NCBI GenBank assembly: GCA_963768185.1
Contig: CAVYGS010000005.1
Coordinates: 744,001-808,000, forward strand
Direction: 5' to 3'
Origin: Palsa-461 sp963768185
Lineage (GTDB): Bacteria; Actinomycetota; Acidimicrobiia; Acidimicrobiales; RAAP-2
DNA length: 64,000 nucleotides
Shown: in pieces, positions 1 to 8,786 of the stretch
Position numbering within the stretch: the stretch's first letter is position 1
Layout: the number at the start of each line of letters is the position of its first letter
Translations under genes and position numbers: made by a program
The notes under the pieces: model-generated
Databases searched by the model: none
The model's input: only the letters and a program-made list of their open reading frames with translations
What the model was told of the DNA's origin: nothing

Positions 1-394
1 TCGCGCCCTCTTCCAACTTACGGGAGGCCGCCTCGGAGGGAAACTGGTCGGGGTCCCAATCGGGCTGCTGACAACGACTGGCAGGCACAGCGGCCGGAGT
101 AGGACCGTTCCAGTCGTCTATCTCGATAACGGCTCCCGTTTTCTGGTGGCGGCCTCGAACAATGGATTTGATTCGCCACCAGCGTGGTGCCTCAACCTTC
201 AAGCGCATCCCAACGCCGAGATGCGCACCCGGACTGGCACCGAGCGCGTCGTTGCCAGCCAGCTGACTGATTCCGAGCGCGTGGAGGCCTGGCCTCGCCT
301 CCTGAAGCACAATCCGGTGGCGGGCGCGTATCAGTCCTGCACGGAGCGTCAGTTCGCCGTCTTCGCTCTCGAACGGTTACAAGACCAGGTTTGA
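1..394 (+). CDS. Deazaflavin (F420)-dependent nitroreductase/quinone reductase family protein, 3' part
   Basis: The reading frame enters from outside the window (first full codon at base 2) and ends at TGA 392-394, giving about 130 residues. The segment LLTTTGRHSGRSRTVPV, followed by YLDNGSRFLVAAS and PPAWCLNLQAHP, is the typical core of the Ddn family, the split-beta-barrel proteins that use reduced F420 to reduce quinones or nitro compounds. The C-terminal WPRLL and YQSCTERQ region also fits. The N-terminus is missing, so length and start cannot be judged. A decayed copy of its C-terminal third lies at 4390-4548. The family is clear; the substrate is unknown. Confidence 0.8.
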   Translation, partial: RALFQLTGGRLGGKLVGVPIGLLTTTGRHSGRSRTVPVVYLDNGSRFLVAASNNGFDSPPAWCLNLQAHPNAEMRTRTGTERVVASQLTDSERVEAWPRLLKHNPVAGAYQSCTERQFAVFALERLQDQV

Positions 395-852
395 GCGCGC
401 TCGCGCTCGTAAGCACACCCGGCTGTTAGACCGTCGCAGCGTCCACCGCCCCGGCGATTCAGGACGCGCGCTGCGCGGGGCTGCGGTTGACCTTCGGGGA
501 CACTCTCTGTCGTCGGTGATCACGCCCTCATGAGAAGTCGCGTAACGGCAGAGGCTCGGCCGCGTCCTGGGACCTGGCCCATAGGACCTTGACCTGGTTC
601 CACCTTAAAGGGCTCGGAAGAACAGTCTCGTTTTGGGTGCCGAGACAACAACGACTCAACTTGCCGCCCGGTTGACCTCAACCGAAGAGCTGAGGACCGC
701 CAAGAGGGGGCTAGCACCAGTAACGAAAGACCCGCCTCCCGGATTCTCGGGGAGGCCATCCGCCGTTACCCTTGCCTCATCGGCAGTCGGCGCCACTGGG
801 CCACCTGGCTGCGGCGGGTATCGGTACTGAGAAAGGCGCAGGCGACACGCAT
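395..852. other. Intergenic stretch without recognisable gene
   Basis: Short open frames occur on both strands, but none resembles a known family or has a convincing ribosome binding site. The region must contain the promoter of the ABC exporter pair that follows. I could not pick a convincing -35/-10 pair by eye. Confidence 0.5.
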
Positions 853-1830
853 ATGAGCATCGCACTGCTTTCGGACACCGAGGAAGGGCGGGCCACTGAA
901 GGTCAATGGGCGGTCGAGACCCATGGACTGACAAAGCGATTCGGCGACAACATCGCGGTCAACGACGTCGAACTCCTCGTTCCGCGGGGCTGCGCATTCG
1001 GCTACCTCGGACCGAACGGAGCCGGTAAGACCACACTGATCAGAGTGCTGCTGGGGCTCACTCACGCCGATGCCGGCTCGATGTTCCTTCTCGGCCACGC
1101 CGTCCCACGGCACCGTGACGTGGCCCTGGCTCGGGTGGGGGCGATTGTTGACGAACCCCGTTTCCACGGACATTTGACCGGCCGTCAGAATCTGCAAATC
1201 CTCGCCGCGGTGCGTGAACCGGCCGCCAAGCGTCGCATCGACTCTGTACTCGAGCGCGTCGGCATCCTGCACCGAGCCAACGACAAGGTGTCGAAGTACT
1301 CCATGGGTATGCGCCAAAGGCTGGGCGTTGCCGCCTGCCTCCTCGGCGATCCTCACCTGCTGATCCTCGACGAACCAATGAATGGCCTGGACCCCGCGGG
1401 CATGCTCGACATGCGCGACTTGATCCAATCTGTTGTGGCCGAGGGTTGCACCGTGATGCTGTCGTCACATCTCCTCGACGAGGTCGAGCGCACCTGCGAT
1501 GCGGTGGCCATCGTCGATCGCGGCACGGTGATTCGACAGGGACCGATCTCCCAACTGCTCGCCGGGTCCTCCTTCGAGGTGCAGATCGAGTGCTCCGAAC
1601 CCGACCGAGCGCGTACCCTGCTCGAGGGGACGGCCTTCGGCTCGCACGCGCAGGTCGGTGCGGACGGACTCGAGATCTCCCTCACGGAGGACACGCAGCG
1701 CGACGCCATCGCTGAAATCGCCCGCATCCTGGTGGAGGGCGGTATCGCCCTGTACCGACTCCAACACATCCAGGCTTCGCTCGAGGAATGGTTCCTCTCC
1801 GTGACCAGCCGTCTGGGAGGTTCGGAATGA
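853..1830 (+). CDS. ABC-2 type exporter, ATP-binding subunit
   Basis: This is a single nucleotide-binding domain of about 325 residues. Visible motifs are Walker A GPNGAGKTT, signature YSMGMRQRLG, Walker B LLILDEPMNGLD and the switch histidine in SSHLL, in the usual order. The extra C-terminal ~100 residues are typical of the CcmA/DrrA-type exporters that pair with ABC-2 permeases. The ATG at 853 is preferred over upstream in-frame codons because homology begins soon after it (VETHGLTKRFG). Its stop overlaps the start of the permease (ATGA at 1827), so the two are translationally coupled. The exported substrate (drug, lipid or peptide) cannot be read from the sequence. Confidence 0.88.
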   Translation: MSIALLSDTEEGRATEGQWAVETHGLTKRFGDNIAVNDVELLVPRGCAFGYLGPNGAGKTTLIRVLLGLTHADAGSMFLLGHAVPRHRDVALARVGAIVDEPRFHGHLTGRQNLQILAAVREPAAKRRIDSVLERVGILHRANDKVSKYSMGMRQRLGVAACLLGDPHLLILDEPMNGLDPAGMLDMRDLIQSVVAEGCTVMLSSHLLDEVERTCDAVAIVDRGTVIRQGPISQLLAGSSFEVQIECSEPDRARTLLEGTAFGSHAQVGADGLEISLTEDTQRDAIAEIARILVEGGIALYRLQHIQASLEEWFLSVTSRLGGSE

Positions 1831-3026
1831 CGACGATCTCCGACATCGTCCCGTCTCCGGGTCCGGCTCCCACACCGAGCCCGGCGGAGGTGTTGAGGGA
1901 TCACCGCGGGTCCTGGATCCCAGCGTGGGGCATGGTCACCACTCGCTTCATGGAGTTGCGGCGGCGACGCGGACTCATGATTGCCCTAATCGCCGTCAAC
2001 ATCGGTATCCCCGTGGTATTCCTCGCCGTACGTCTGATCTCCCATGCCGTGGATCCGAAGTCATTCGGGCCGGCCGGGGGTTACGGCGTCTTCACCGCAC
2101 TCGTAATCGGCTTCATGTATCTCTTCGGGTTCATTGTGGCGGCGGTGGTCGGCTGCACAGCTGGGTCGGTGGACCTTACCGAGGGAATGTTCCGCCACGT
2201 CGTGATCAGCGGTCGATCTCGTCTGGCCCTCTATTTGGCCAGAATTCCCGCCGGCCTGGCCATCGTGATCTCCATTGTGGCGATCGGTTACTTCATCGTC
2301 TGCGCCGTCTGTGTGTTCGCCGCACCGACGCAGCTGAAATACGACGGCGTGACCGTGCCGCCCGGGCTCTCTCGCCCCGCCCTGGACAGCTGGGCCGCCG
2401 CTCACGCCGACGAAGTGATCTGCAACTTCAACTACAACGGGCCGAACCCCCCGGTGTCTGTACCCTGCGGCAACGGACAAACCAGCGGTCCCCCGCCCGG
2501 CGCCACAATCAGCACGCCGAAGGGCGTGGTCACCGTGCCCACGTCCACGCCGGCACAGATTCGGGCCTTCGCCGTCACTACGGCGAATCAGAACTACTCG
2601 GACTACCACTCCACCTTCATCGTCCCTTCGATCACGTTGATGACCGATGTGGGCTTGTGGATCGCCCTGGAGGCGGCGATCGGGTTCATCGTCGGCCTCG
2701 GGCTTGCCTCACTCATGGGACAGCGGACGGTCCCGGTGATCCTCCTCATTGTGCTGGAGCTTGTTTTGACGCCGATCTTCAGTCGTCACGTCATTACGTA
2801 CATGCTCAACGCGGAGCGGGGCATCGTCGGTGTCGCCATGGTCCATATCGTGCCGGGTGGCCTGCCGCCACCGTTCGGCGGCGGCGGTCCGTTCGGGGGA
2901 GGTGGCGGGCCCGGCGGACCGAGCCTGATACCCGAGTCCACTTTGGTGGCTTCACTCGTGATTGTGGGCTGGATCGTGTTCTGGACCGCCATAGGAGCCT
3001 GGCGGATGATGACGCGCGACGCCTGA
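1827..3026 (+). CDS. ABC-2 type exporter, permease subunit
   Basis: About 399 residues starting at the ATG that overlaps the stop of the ATPase. After a proline-rich N-terminus there are hydrophobic segments near GLMIALIAVNIGIPVVFLA, TALVIGFMYLFGFIVAAVVG, IVISIVAIGYFIVCAVCVF, IALEAAIGFIVGLGLASLM, VILLIVLELVLTPIF and LVASLVIVGWIVFWTAIGA, consistent with a six-helix ABC-2 membrane domain. A long hydrophilic loop of about 100 residues separates helices 3 and 4, and a Gly/Pro-rich run (about 345-365) precedes the last helix. It forms an exporter with the upstream ATPase. Substrate unknown. Confidence 0.82.
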   Translation: MTTISDIVPSPGPAPTPSPAEVLRDHRGSWIPAWGMVTTRFMELRRRRGLMIALIAVNIGIPVVFLAVRLISHAVDPKSFGPAGGYGVFTALVIGFMYLFGFIVAAVVGCTAGSVDLTEGMFRHVVISGRSRLALYLARIPAGLAIVISIVAIGYFIVCAVCVFAAPTQLKYDGVTVPPGLSRPALDSWAAAHADEVICNFNYNGPNPPVSVPCGNGQTSGPPPGATISTPKGVVTVPTSTPAQIRAFAVTTANQNYSDYHSTFIVPSITLMTDVGLWIALEAAIGFIVGLGLASLMGQRTVPVILLIVLELVLTPIFSRHVITYMLNAERGIVGVAMVHIVPGGLPPPFGGGGPFGGGGGPGGPSLIPESTLVASLVIVGWIVFWTAIGAWRMMTRDA

Positions 3027-3298
3027 ACGGCCTTCGGGCTCCAGCTCCTCCGTCCAGGACAATGGGGAGATCGGCATCGGGCGAGTACTGGAAACCAAAG
3101 AGGTCTCGGAAATCGCCATCACAGACCCGACCACACCGCAGTTGCAGGGTGGTGCGCCCGGTGTTCCCGAACGCCCGATCTGGGAACTCCCGAAGACCCT
3201 CAATGGTTCGAGAGTCCTATCACTGTCGTCCTTCCGGGCGCCGAGCGCGGGCCCACGCCCCAATGCCATGAGGACCAGTTTGTGACACGATCCAACCC

Positions 3299-4354
3299 AT
3301 GTCTCCGTTCGGTTTTGGCAAAAAGGACCGGCTCAAGCAGCCAGAGCTAAAGAATCCTGTCTCGGCACAAGCGCTCGTGGTCCGGGGCGACCCGGGATAT
3401 TCCGCCATGAGCTGGTGGAGCGCGAGCATCAAGCTGCAGATCACCGTCCCCGGACTGGCACCGACGATCGTCGAGCACCAGTGCAACGCCGTCCGCGAGA
3501 AGACACCCTTGACCGGTTCGGTGCTTCCCGTCGAGGTCGAGCGCGATGACCGGACTCAGGTGCGCATCCGCTGGGAAGCGGTCCCCACCATCGAGCAGCG
3601 GATCGCGGACCGGGATTCGCTGATCTTCGATCCCGAGGGCGCATGGCGCGTCGTGCTGGAAGCCGACCCGACCCGGTCCGACCAGAAACCCTCGTGGGGA
3701 AACGGGGCGCTCGCCGGATGGCCGCCGGGCGACGTCCCCCCCCACGGACGCAAGGCGGGAACGGCGCTCGTGATCGCGCACTCATGGGATCCCGGAGGGA
3801 ACGTCTCCGGCGGCTTCGCGCCGGGCGCCGGGCGTTACAGCTTCGGCGGCACGATAGAGACGGGCCTGCATACCTACCTGGGCTGGCTGCTGCTCTGCGT
3901 GAACCCCTACGACGGCGATCGCTATGGGCTCCAGCTGGAAACGAAGATCAGGCGAGACCGGTTCGGACCGGTGTTGCCGGTGGCGATCGACTCGGAGCGG
4001 CCGGGAGACATCGAGATCGAGTGGGACAGCGCCCCCGCCGCCCCGCCACCGCCCTCGGCCGGGACGCAGGTGGCGGACGCGATCGTTCTCGGCGGAAGGG
4101 TGATCGAGCCCGGCTCGGCCGCAGCCGCGGAGGTGTTCTCCCAAGCCGAGAACCCGAACGTCAGCCCCCTCGGCAACAAGCTGCTCAGACGGATGTCGGC
4201 CAAAGGGGCGATGATCGTGGTGTCCGGCTCGGCGCAGACGGACGCGCCTGGCGGTCGGCCGGCGCCCCTGTCCCAGCTGCAGGAGCTGCGGGACCGCGGC
4301 GCCCTCTCCTCTGACGAGTACGAAGCCGCGGTCGCCAAGCTGCCGCCGTCGTAG
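3299..4354 (+). CDS. SHOCT-domain protein of unknown function
   Basis: 351 residues. The last ~28 residues (LSQLQELRDRGALSSDEYEA and following) match the SHOCT short C-terminal helical domain, often found at the end of membrane-associated or oligomeric proteins. The N-terminal part has a beta-rich pattern (SAQALVVRGDPG, then LQITVPG, then VLPVEVERDDRTQVRIRW), as is common in SHOCT proteins that take a glycine, valine and proline based beta-sandwich upstream. A Pro/Ala linker lies near residues 245-255. No signal peptide or membrane segment is visible. It stands alone, with 270 bp between it and the exporter genes. Function is unknown. Confidence 0.7.
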   Translation: MSPFGFGKKDRLKQPELKNPVSAQALVVRGDPGYSAMSWWSASIKLQITVPGLAPTIVEHQCNAVREKTPLTGSVLPVEVERDDRTQVRIRWEAVPTIEQRIADRDSLIFDPEGAWRVVLEADPTRSDQKPSWGNGALAGWPPGDVPPHGRKAGTALVIAHSWDPGGNVSGGFAPGAGRYSFGGTIETGLHTYLGWLLLCVNPYDGDRYGLQLETKIRRDRFGPVLPVAIDSERPGDIEIEWDSAPAAPPPPSAGTQVADAIVLGGRVIEPGSAAAAEVFSQAENPNVSPLGNKLLRRMSAKGAMIVVSGSAQTDAPGGRPAPLSQLQELRDRGALSSDEYEAAVAKLPPS

Positions 4355-4389
4355 GGCGTCATCCGGCCGAGCCATTGTCGTACTACGCG

Positions 4390-4548
4390 GAGCGCGTGGT
4401 TGCCCGCGAGCTGACTAATCCTGAACGTGAAGAGCTCTGGCCTCATCTCCTCGAACACCATCCGGTATGGGGTGATTGTCAGTCCTGCACCGAGCGTCAG
4501 ATAGCCATCGTCGCTCTAGAGCGTCTACAGCATCAGAAATCCACCTGA
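4390..4548 (+). pseudogene. Truncated copy of a Ddn-like F420-dependent protein (C-terminal remnant)
   Basis: Reading from 4390 to the TGA at 4546-4548 gives 52 residues beginning ERVVARELTNPEREELWPHL and containing CQSCTERQ and VALERLQ. It aligns without gaps to the C-terminus of the Ddn-like protein ending at 394. Upstream of 4390 in this frame the homology stops abruptly and the sequence runs into the 3' end of the SHOCT gene. The N-terminal two thirds, including the flavin-binding region, are absent, so this is a remnant and not a functional gene. Confidence 0.75.
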
Positions 4549-4902
4549 TCTCAAACGATCGAACTCGGCGATTTGCTCGATGCGTCTTCCTCGCGGCTGC
4601 GCTCGCGATGTGCGGGCTCAGGTACTGGTGGCTCCGACGCCGATACGCATAATCCAGACGACTCGCCCGACGAAGCGCTTTAGGTCGACTTCGGGAATCG
4701 GGTTGCCATAGCCTCGGTTGGACCGTCACGCTGACTTGTCATAGCGAAACGACACGAGACATCGTGAGTCAACAGCGAGGACGCTGTCGAAATATCAACG
4801 AGTGGAGGCGCGATGTTTTCGAACCCTCCCGAGTTGCTACGGACACCCCTAGAGCTCCCGAATTGATATCCGACAGTCACGCTGTCCGCGTTCCTGGTGT
4901 CG
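4549..4902. other. Intergenic stretch without recognisable gene
   Basis: I see no recognisable coding sequence on either strand. Short open frames are present but show no family motif. The stretch lies between the Ddn remnant and the toxin gene, in a neighbourhood rich in broken genes, so it may be decayed sequence. Confidence 0.45.
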
Positions 4903-5289
4903 TCACACGAGCAGGGTTTCCACCTCGTAGCGTGCGATATTCACGTCGGCGGTGAGGATCGTCAGTCGAAGTCCACGGGCCTGGGCCACCAGGATCCGGT
5001 CAAAGGGATCTCGATGAAGTGGCGGCAGCTCGCCCACGGCCAGGGCGTGGTTGTGCTCGATGGGCAGCGGCTCGGCTCCGATCGCCCTCATGCGGTCGGG
5101 GACGTACCGCTTCGGATCCTCGGGCAAATGAAGCCTGCCGAGCTGAGTCTTGATGGCAATTTCCCATGAACTCGCCGCAGAAAGGAAGAGGTCGTTGCTC
5201 GGGTCCTCGACGAAGCCGATGTGCTCACCGAGGCGATCAGGTTCTGCGAGCAGCCACAGGAAGACGTGAGTGTCCAAGAGCAGCCGCAC
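4903..5289 (-). CDS. vapC: PIN-domain ribonuclease toxin (VapC-type)
   Basis: 128 residues from a GTG at 5289. The PIN fold signature is clear: first acidic residue in LLLDTHVFLWLL, a glutamate in SSWEIAIKTQLGRL, DPFDRILVAQA, and a last aspartate in LTILTADVNI. VapC toxins are Mg-dependent endoribonucleases that cleave tRNA or rRNA when released from their antitoxin. The start lies 2 nt after the stop of the upstream antitoxin gene, the usual antitoxin-first arrangement. It looks intact. Confidence 0.88.
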   Translation of the reverse strand: MRLLLDTHVFLWLLAEPDRLGEHIGFVEDPSNDLFLSAASSWEIAIKTQLGRLHLPEDPKRYVPDRMRAIGAEPLPIEHNHALAVGELPPLHRDPFDRILVAQARGLRLTILTADVNIARYEVETLLV

Positions 5290-5291
5290 GC

Positions 5292-5525
5292 TCAGCCTTC
5301 GAAGGCATCCAGAACATCGGCAGCGAGCGGCGCGTCGAAGTCTTCGGGGACGTCGAGACGGCCGCGATCCATGCCGAAGGCGCGTGGAGATCGCGTGTGC
5401 AGCGCAACGAGACGAGCGGCCGGCTGGCCACGGCGCGTGATGAGAACTTCCTCTCCAGCGGCAACGGCGTCCAACAGGCGCGAGAGGTGGGTCTTCGCTT
5501 CGTGGACACCAACAGACTTAGTCAT
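5292..5525 (-). CDS. Antitoxin of the Phd/YefM type (partner of PIN toxin)
   Basis: 77 residues from ATG 5525. The N-terminal half, VGVHEAKTHLSRLLDAVAAG followed by EEVLITRRGQPAARLVAL, is the Phd/YefM DNA-binding fold. The acidic C-terminus (residues ~55-77) would wrap the toxin. By analogy with the family it neutralises the PIN toxin and represses the operon from the short upstream region. That region abuts an IS481 remnant, so the pair may have arrived by, or survived, mobile DNA activity. Confidence 0.85.
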   Translation of the reverse strand: MTKSVGVHEAKTHLSRLLDAVAAGEEVLITRRGQPAARLVALHTRSPRAFGMDRGRLDVPEDFDAPLAADVLDAFEG

Positions 5526-5662
5526 GGACTTAGTCTATCATCCCCAGCCGACCCGGTCTACTTGTGCCGTCTTCTCGTCGCGCAGGCGACGCTGTCTCAC
5601 GGAGATCGTCCTCGAGAGTTATGGCGGGGCGACCCTCCGCCCGCCGATCGCTCAGCGACTGC

Positions 5663-5837
5663 GGGAAGGTCCACGTTTCACCGTTCCCGGCTCCACCACA
5701 TCGAGATCGGACGGGCCCATCAAGGTCGACGGGTTCTCATCTTGAGGGCCGACCGCGAGGTGCGGGTGATCGCGGCTGAAGGCGGAGAGCTGCTCCGGCA
5801 CTTCGCTCTGGACCCGTCAGTCGACTACCAGGCCCTC
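5663..5837 (+). pseudogene. C-terminal remnant of an IS481-type transposase
   Basis: The + strand reads GKVHVS in one frame and then, after a shift, RLHHIEIGRAHQGRRVLILR, followed by VRVIAAEGGELLRHFALDPS and VDYQ. The RLHHI(G)(I/V)GRAH and GELLR..LDP..DYQ blocks are the conserved tail of IS481-family integrase/transposases in actinobacteria. The catalytic DDE core is missing and a frameshift lies inside the remnant. The 3' end of the homology (about 5831) coincides with the point where the oppositely oriented GMC gene stops making sense. Confidence 0.65.
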
Positions 5838-6324
5838 TCGAGAACTGCCTGGACGGCGTTCAACTCGTTTCGTGGATGGTGGCGAATCGCGATGAGGGCA
5901 TCCGAGCCGTGCCATTGATCGTTGAAATCGGTGTCACGCTCCAGGCGACGGAAATCGTCGAGAACGTCGGCAAAGCCCCAGCCCGAGTTGCCCATTGCCT
6001 CCCAGCCGTCGTAGCCCTCGGGAGCCCTCGGGAGCCCTCGCTGGGCGAAGCACGCGTTTGTAGCCGAGCAACCCCCATGATTCGGGCACGGGGGATCGAG
6101 ATCCCTCGGTCAAGGTCGGCGTCAGCTGTGTAACCCCAGTCATGCTCGACCGTCGGCTGAGACGCGTCGAGGACGTCAGCTGGCAGGTTGGTGATGTCCG
6201 AGTGGTCAGGGCCCGCTTCAACAAGGAGCACCTTACGATTTGTGTCCTCGCTCAGCCGGGTGGCGAGCACACAGCCGGCAGATCCTCCGCCGACCACGAT
6301 GACGTCGAAGTTCATTTTGGGCAA
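5825..6324 (-). pseudogene. GMC-family oxidoreductase, N-terminal fragment, frameshifted and truncated
   Basis: The start (ATG 6324) leads into FDVIVVGGGSAGCVLATRLS, the FAD-binding GxGxxG motif of glucose-methanol-choline oxidoreductases, and continues to IPRARIMG. There the frame breaks at a run of five C (plus strand 6072-6076). One base later the family sequence resumes as GCSATNACFAQRG, then YDGWEAMGNSGWGFADVLDD and FRRLE. It ends at TAG 5825-5827 after about 165 residues of a family normally 500-550 long. A 10-bp tandem triplication (ggagccctcg type, 6011-6040) lies just after the frameshift. The loss of the rest coincides with the IS481 remnant. Confidence 0.8.
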
Positions 6325-6700
6325 GTTAACGGAGGTTCTAGCGGACGATCGAGTTCCGCCCGCGCAGCCAGCTGGACAAGTAAGGGATCAAGCGCGAACC
6401 GCGTTTGACGGGAACGTTGATTTTGACAACGCCGTGGTCTGAGCGGACAACGATTAAACCGGGACACCTGGACTCGGATCGACCGTCTCCACGCCAACCT
6501 CCGTCAGCGTCCAGATCCTCGTACAGGTTGCTACCCAGTAGGCCACCGTGTCGTCCTTTCTACGTCGTGTGGACGGCCGCTTGGCCGCTGCGTTTCGATC
6601 GTTCGATCGCTCCGTCCACCAGGGCCCGTCAACCTCTATCGAGCCCGAGAGCTTCGGAACGAACGCATCGGCAAGGAGATTTTCCACTCGGGGCCCGCGA
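6325..6700. other. Intergenic stretch without recognisable gene
   Basis: No family resemblance is visible in any frame. It contains a small palindrome (cgatcgttcgatcg near 6595-6608). It separates the divergently decayed GMC fragment from the 3' end of the LuxR-type regulator and is probably non-coding or decayed. Confidence 0.4.
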
Positions 6701-8359
6701 CTACAAGAGGGAACGCGACCTAGCGCTGCCGCTTCGGGCAAGGAGGTGATGATCGACGGCGAACGCTGTAGCGCTCGCCCGTGACGAAACGCCGATCTTC
6801 GTGAAGATATTCGACAGGTGTCGCGACACGGTCTTGGGGCTGAGGAACAGCTCCGACGCGATCTCGTTGTTGGTGAGCCCGCCGGCAACGAGCCGGAGAA
6901 CCTCCACCTCGCGTTCGGTGAGACCAGCGGGCAAGGCTGACTTGCTGCCACCGAGCGCCTCGCTGGCATCGAGCCGCGCGCCGATCTGGTCGAACAAGCG
7001 GGCGGCGGCGTCGAAGGACATCGTCGCGCCTGCCTCGTCTCCTGTCGTGCGCAACGCCTGGCCGAGGAGCGTGCGGGCCGTTGCTTCCTCGTATGGGACA
7101 CCCAGTCCGCGCCAGGATTCGACGGCCTGCTGCAGGACCACGGACGAGGCCGGGTCTCCATCGGCCAGCATCAGCCGGCCGCGAGTCGACTGCTCGGTGG
7201 CACGAAGCGACGCTGTTCCGAAGGTGGCGACCGTCGTCTCAAGCTCGGCCACGGCACGACGCGCGGTGTCGAGGTCCCCGGCTCCTACCGCGATCTGCAC
7301 GAGCATCGCCAACAAGCCCGCTCGACCGAGGGGATTCGATTGCTGGGCCACGCAGCTCGTGATGATCGTCATGGCCTCGTCGATGCGACCCTGGGCCAAG
7401 CGGAGGAGCGCGAGTCCACCGCAGGGCGAGCCACTGACCTCCAGTGATCGGGCGAAGGCTCCCTCTGCTTGATCGAGCTGGCCGAGCCGGCGTCTGATGT
7501 CACCCACCTCGGCCCAGGCCGCCGCGCTGTTGGCTACGTGGCTCCCCCCGAGCTCCTCGCACGCTCGGGTCGCCTCCTCTTCGGCCGCGGCAAGCACGCC
7601 TCGCCGCTTGAGCACCATTGCCCGGTGCAGCCGGCAGATGCCTGGGAAGATGGCGAAGGGGTGTTGCTGTGCCCAGCGGAGCGTCGCATCGGTCCACTCC
7701 GCCGCCCGGTCGAAATCGCCAAGTCCCTCACACGCGGCGATGAGGCTGCAGTACACCTTGCCCGTCGCAAAGGGCCCGAGCCGCCCTTCGACGGCGTAGA
7801 GCATGGCCTCGTCTAGGTCGGCCATGCCGTCATCGACCTTGCCCTGATCGATGAGAATGCGCCCTTGGGTCTGCAGCGCCTCCGCTTCGAGGTCGGGCGA
7901 CCGCAGCCGCCGCCCGAGATCCAGCGCCGTCGTGGCGAGCCGGACTGCACGGTCGAGGTCGCCGGAGCCATGGGCCGTCTCCGCCTCGCGCAGGAGCAGG
8001 TTTCCATAGGCGACGCTCTCGGTATCGCCGTCGAGGGCGCGCCGGGCCCGCCGAAGCCAGACGCTGGCGGCGGCCGGCCGGGCGCAGATCGCGTGGTGCT
8101 CCCAGAGCCACACCGCGCACTGCCCTGCCCGACGCCGGTCCTCCTGCTCGTCATAGATTCGGTATGCGGCTTCCCGGGCAGCGATGCACTCGTCGAGCCG
8201 GCCGAGCCACCACGCGGCCTCCGCTTCCGAGTCGAGCCGGTCCGCCTCCAAGCCCGGGGCGTCCACGCTGACGCCACGGGCGGCGTCCAGCGCAACCTGC
8301 CAGTCGTGGCGGCGCAGCGCGTCGTGGACGAGCACGAGCGGGTCGCCGCCGCTCACCAT
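6701..8359 (-). CDS. LuxR-family transcriptional regulator with TPR-like sensor region
   Basis: 552 residues from ATG 8359, which has a GAGG-containing ribosome binding site about 8 nt upstream. Residues ~1-470 are Ala/Leu/Arg-rich helical repeats (for example AYRIYDEQEDRRRAGQCAVW and LDQAEGAFARSLEVSGS), typical of TPR arrays. The C-terminus has a LuxR/GerE helix-turn-helix: LTEREVEVLRLVAGGLTNNE, then LFLSPKTVSRHLSNIFTKIG. Unlike the large MalT/LAL regulators there is no P-loop ATPase domain, so it resembles the C-terminal half of a LAL regulator. Targets are unknown; the divergent methyltransferase is a possible one. Confidence 0.85.
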   Translation of the reverse strand: MVSGGDPLVLVHDALRRHDWQVALDAARGVSVDAPGLEADRLDSEAEAAWWLGRLDECIAAREAAYRIYDEQEDRRRAGQCAVWLWEHHAICARPAAASVWLRRARRALDGDTESVAYGNLLLREAETAHGSGDLDRAVRLATTALDLGRRLRSPDLEAEALQTQGRILIDQGKVDDGMADLDEAMLYAVEGRLGPFATGKVYCSLIAACEGLGDFDRAAEWTDATLRWAQQHPFAIFPGICRLHRAMVLKRRGVLAAAEEEATRACEELGGSHVANSAAAWAEVGDIRRRLGQLDQAEGAFARSLEVSGSPCGGLALLRLAQGRIDEAMTIITSCVAQQSNPLGRAGLLAMLVQIAVGAGDLDTARRAVAELETTVATFGTASLRATEQSTRGRLMLADGDPASSVVLQQAVESWRGLGVPYEEATARTLLGQALRTTGDEAGATMSFDAAARLFDQIGARLDASEALGGSKSALPAGLTEREVEVLRLVAGGLTNNEIASELFLSPKTVSRHLSNIFTKIGVSSRASATAFAVDHHLLARSGSARSRSLL

Positions 8360-8430
8360 GGCACCGCCTCGATCATGCGACGATGTTATTTCAGCGCTTT
8401 GGAAGACGGACGCCGAGCCGTCGGCCGCGT

Positions 8431-8786
8431 TCAGCCGGTGGGGGTGCTGGGCGCCAACGTGATCGAGCATCGGTGCCAGTCCTCGGCGCAGCTGAACTCC
8501 AGAGAGACGACGTCCTTGTCCGTCCACCCCGTGTGTCCGGCCGGCCAGTAGTACAGGCCGCCGGCTCGGTTGACGTCCTCGATACCGTCGTCATGGCGGA
8601 CGTGGATCGAATCCTCGATGACCTATCCCCAAGCGGCGCACTGACAGCGGTCGTCAGCGAGCCCCTGGAGCAGCTGGGTGAAGTCCGTACCAGCCGGGAG
8701 AACGACGTGGCGCACGAACCGGCCACCCGACTCCTCACCCCTGGTGTGGAATCCCCCACCTCGAGCTCGGCCTCCAATTCGGTCAT
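8431..8786 (-). pseudogene. Cupin-fold small protein, broken by a frameshift and a nonsense codon
   Basis: Reading the minus strand from ATG 8786 gives MTELEAELEVGDSTPG. After a missing base near 8740 it continues as FVRHVVLPAGTDFTQLLQGL, then ADDRCQCAAWG, a TAG stop, and VIEDSIHVRHDDG, LYYWPAGHTGW and VVSLEFSCAED, ending at 8431. This is the common actinobacterial cupin-like family with the CQC.HWGYV and PAGHT motifs; the TAG falls exactly where the family has the tyrosine of WGYV. Two independent lesions argue for a real pseudogene, although the frameshift alone could be a sequencing error. Confidence 0.7.

Noticed and set aside
4680..4880. 66-residue minus-strand open frame between the Ddn remnant and the toxin gene
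   Set aside because: No family resemblance, weak start context, and it lies in apparently decayed sequence.
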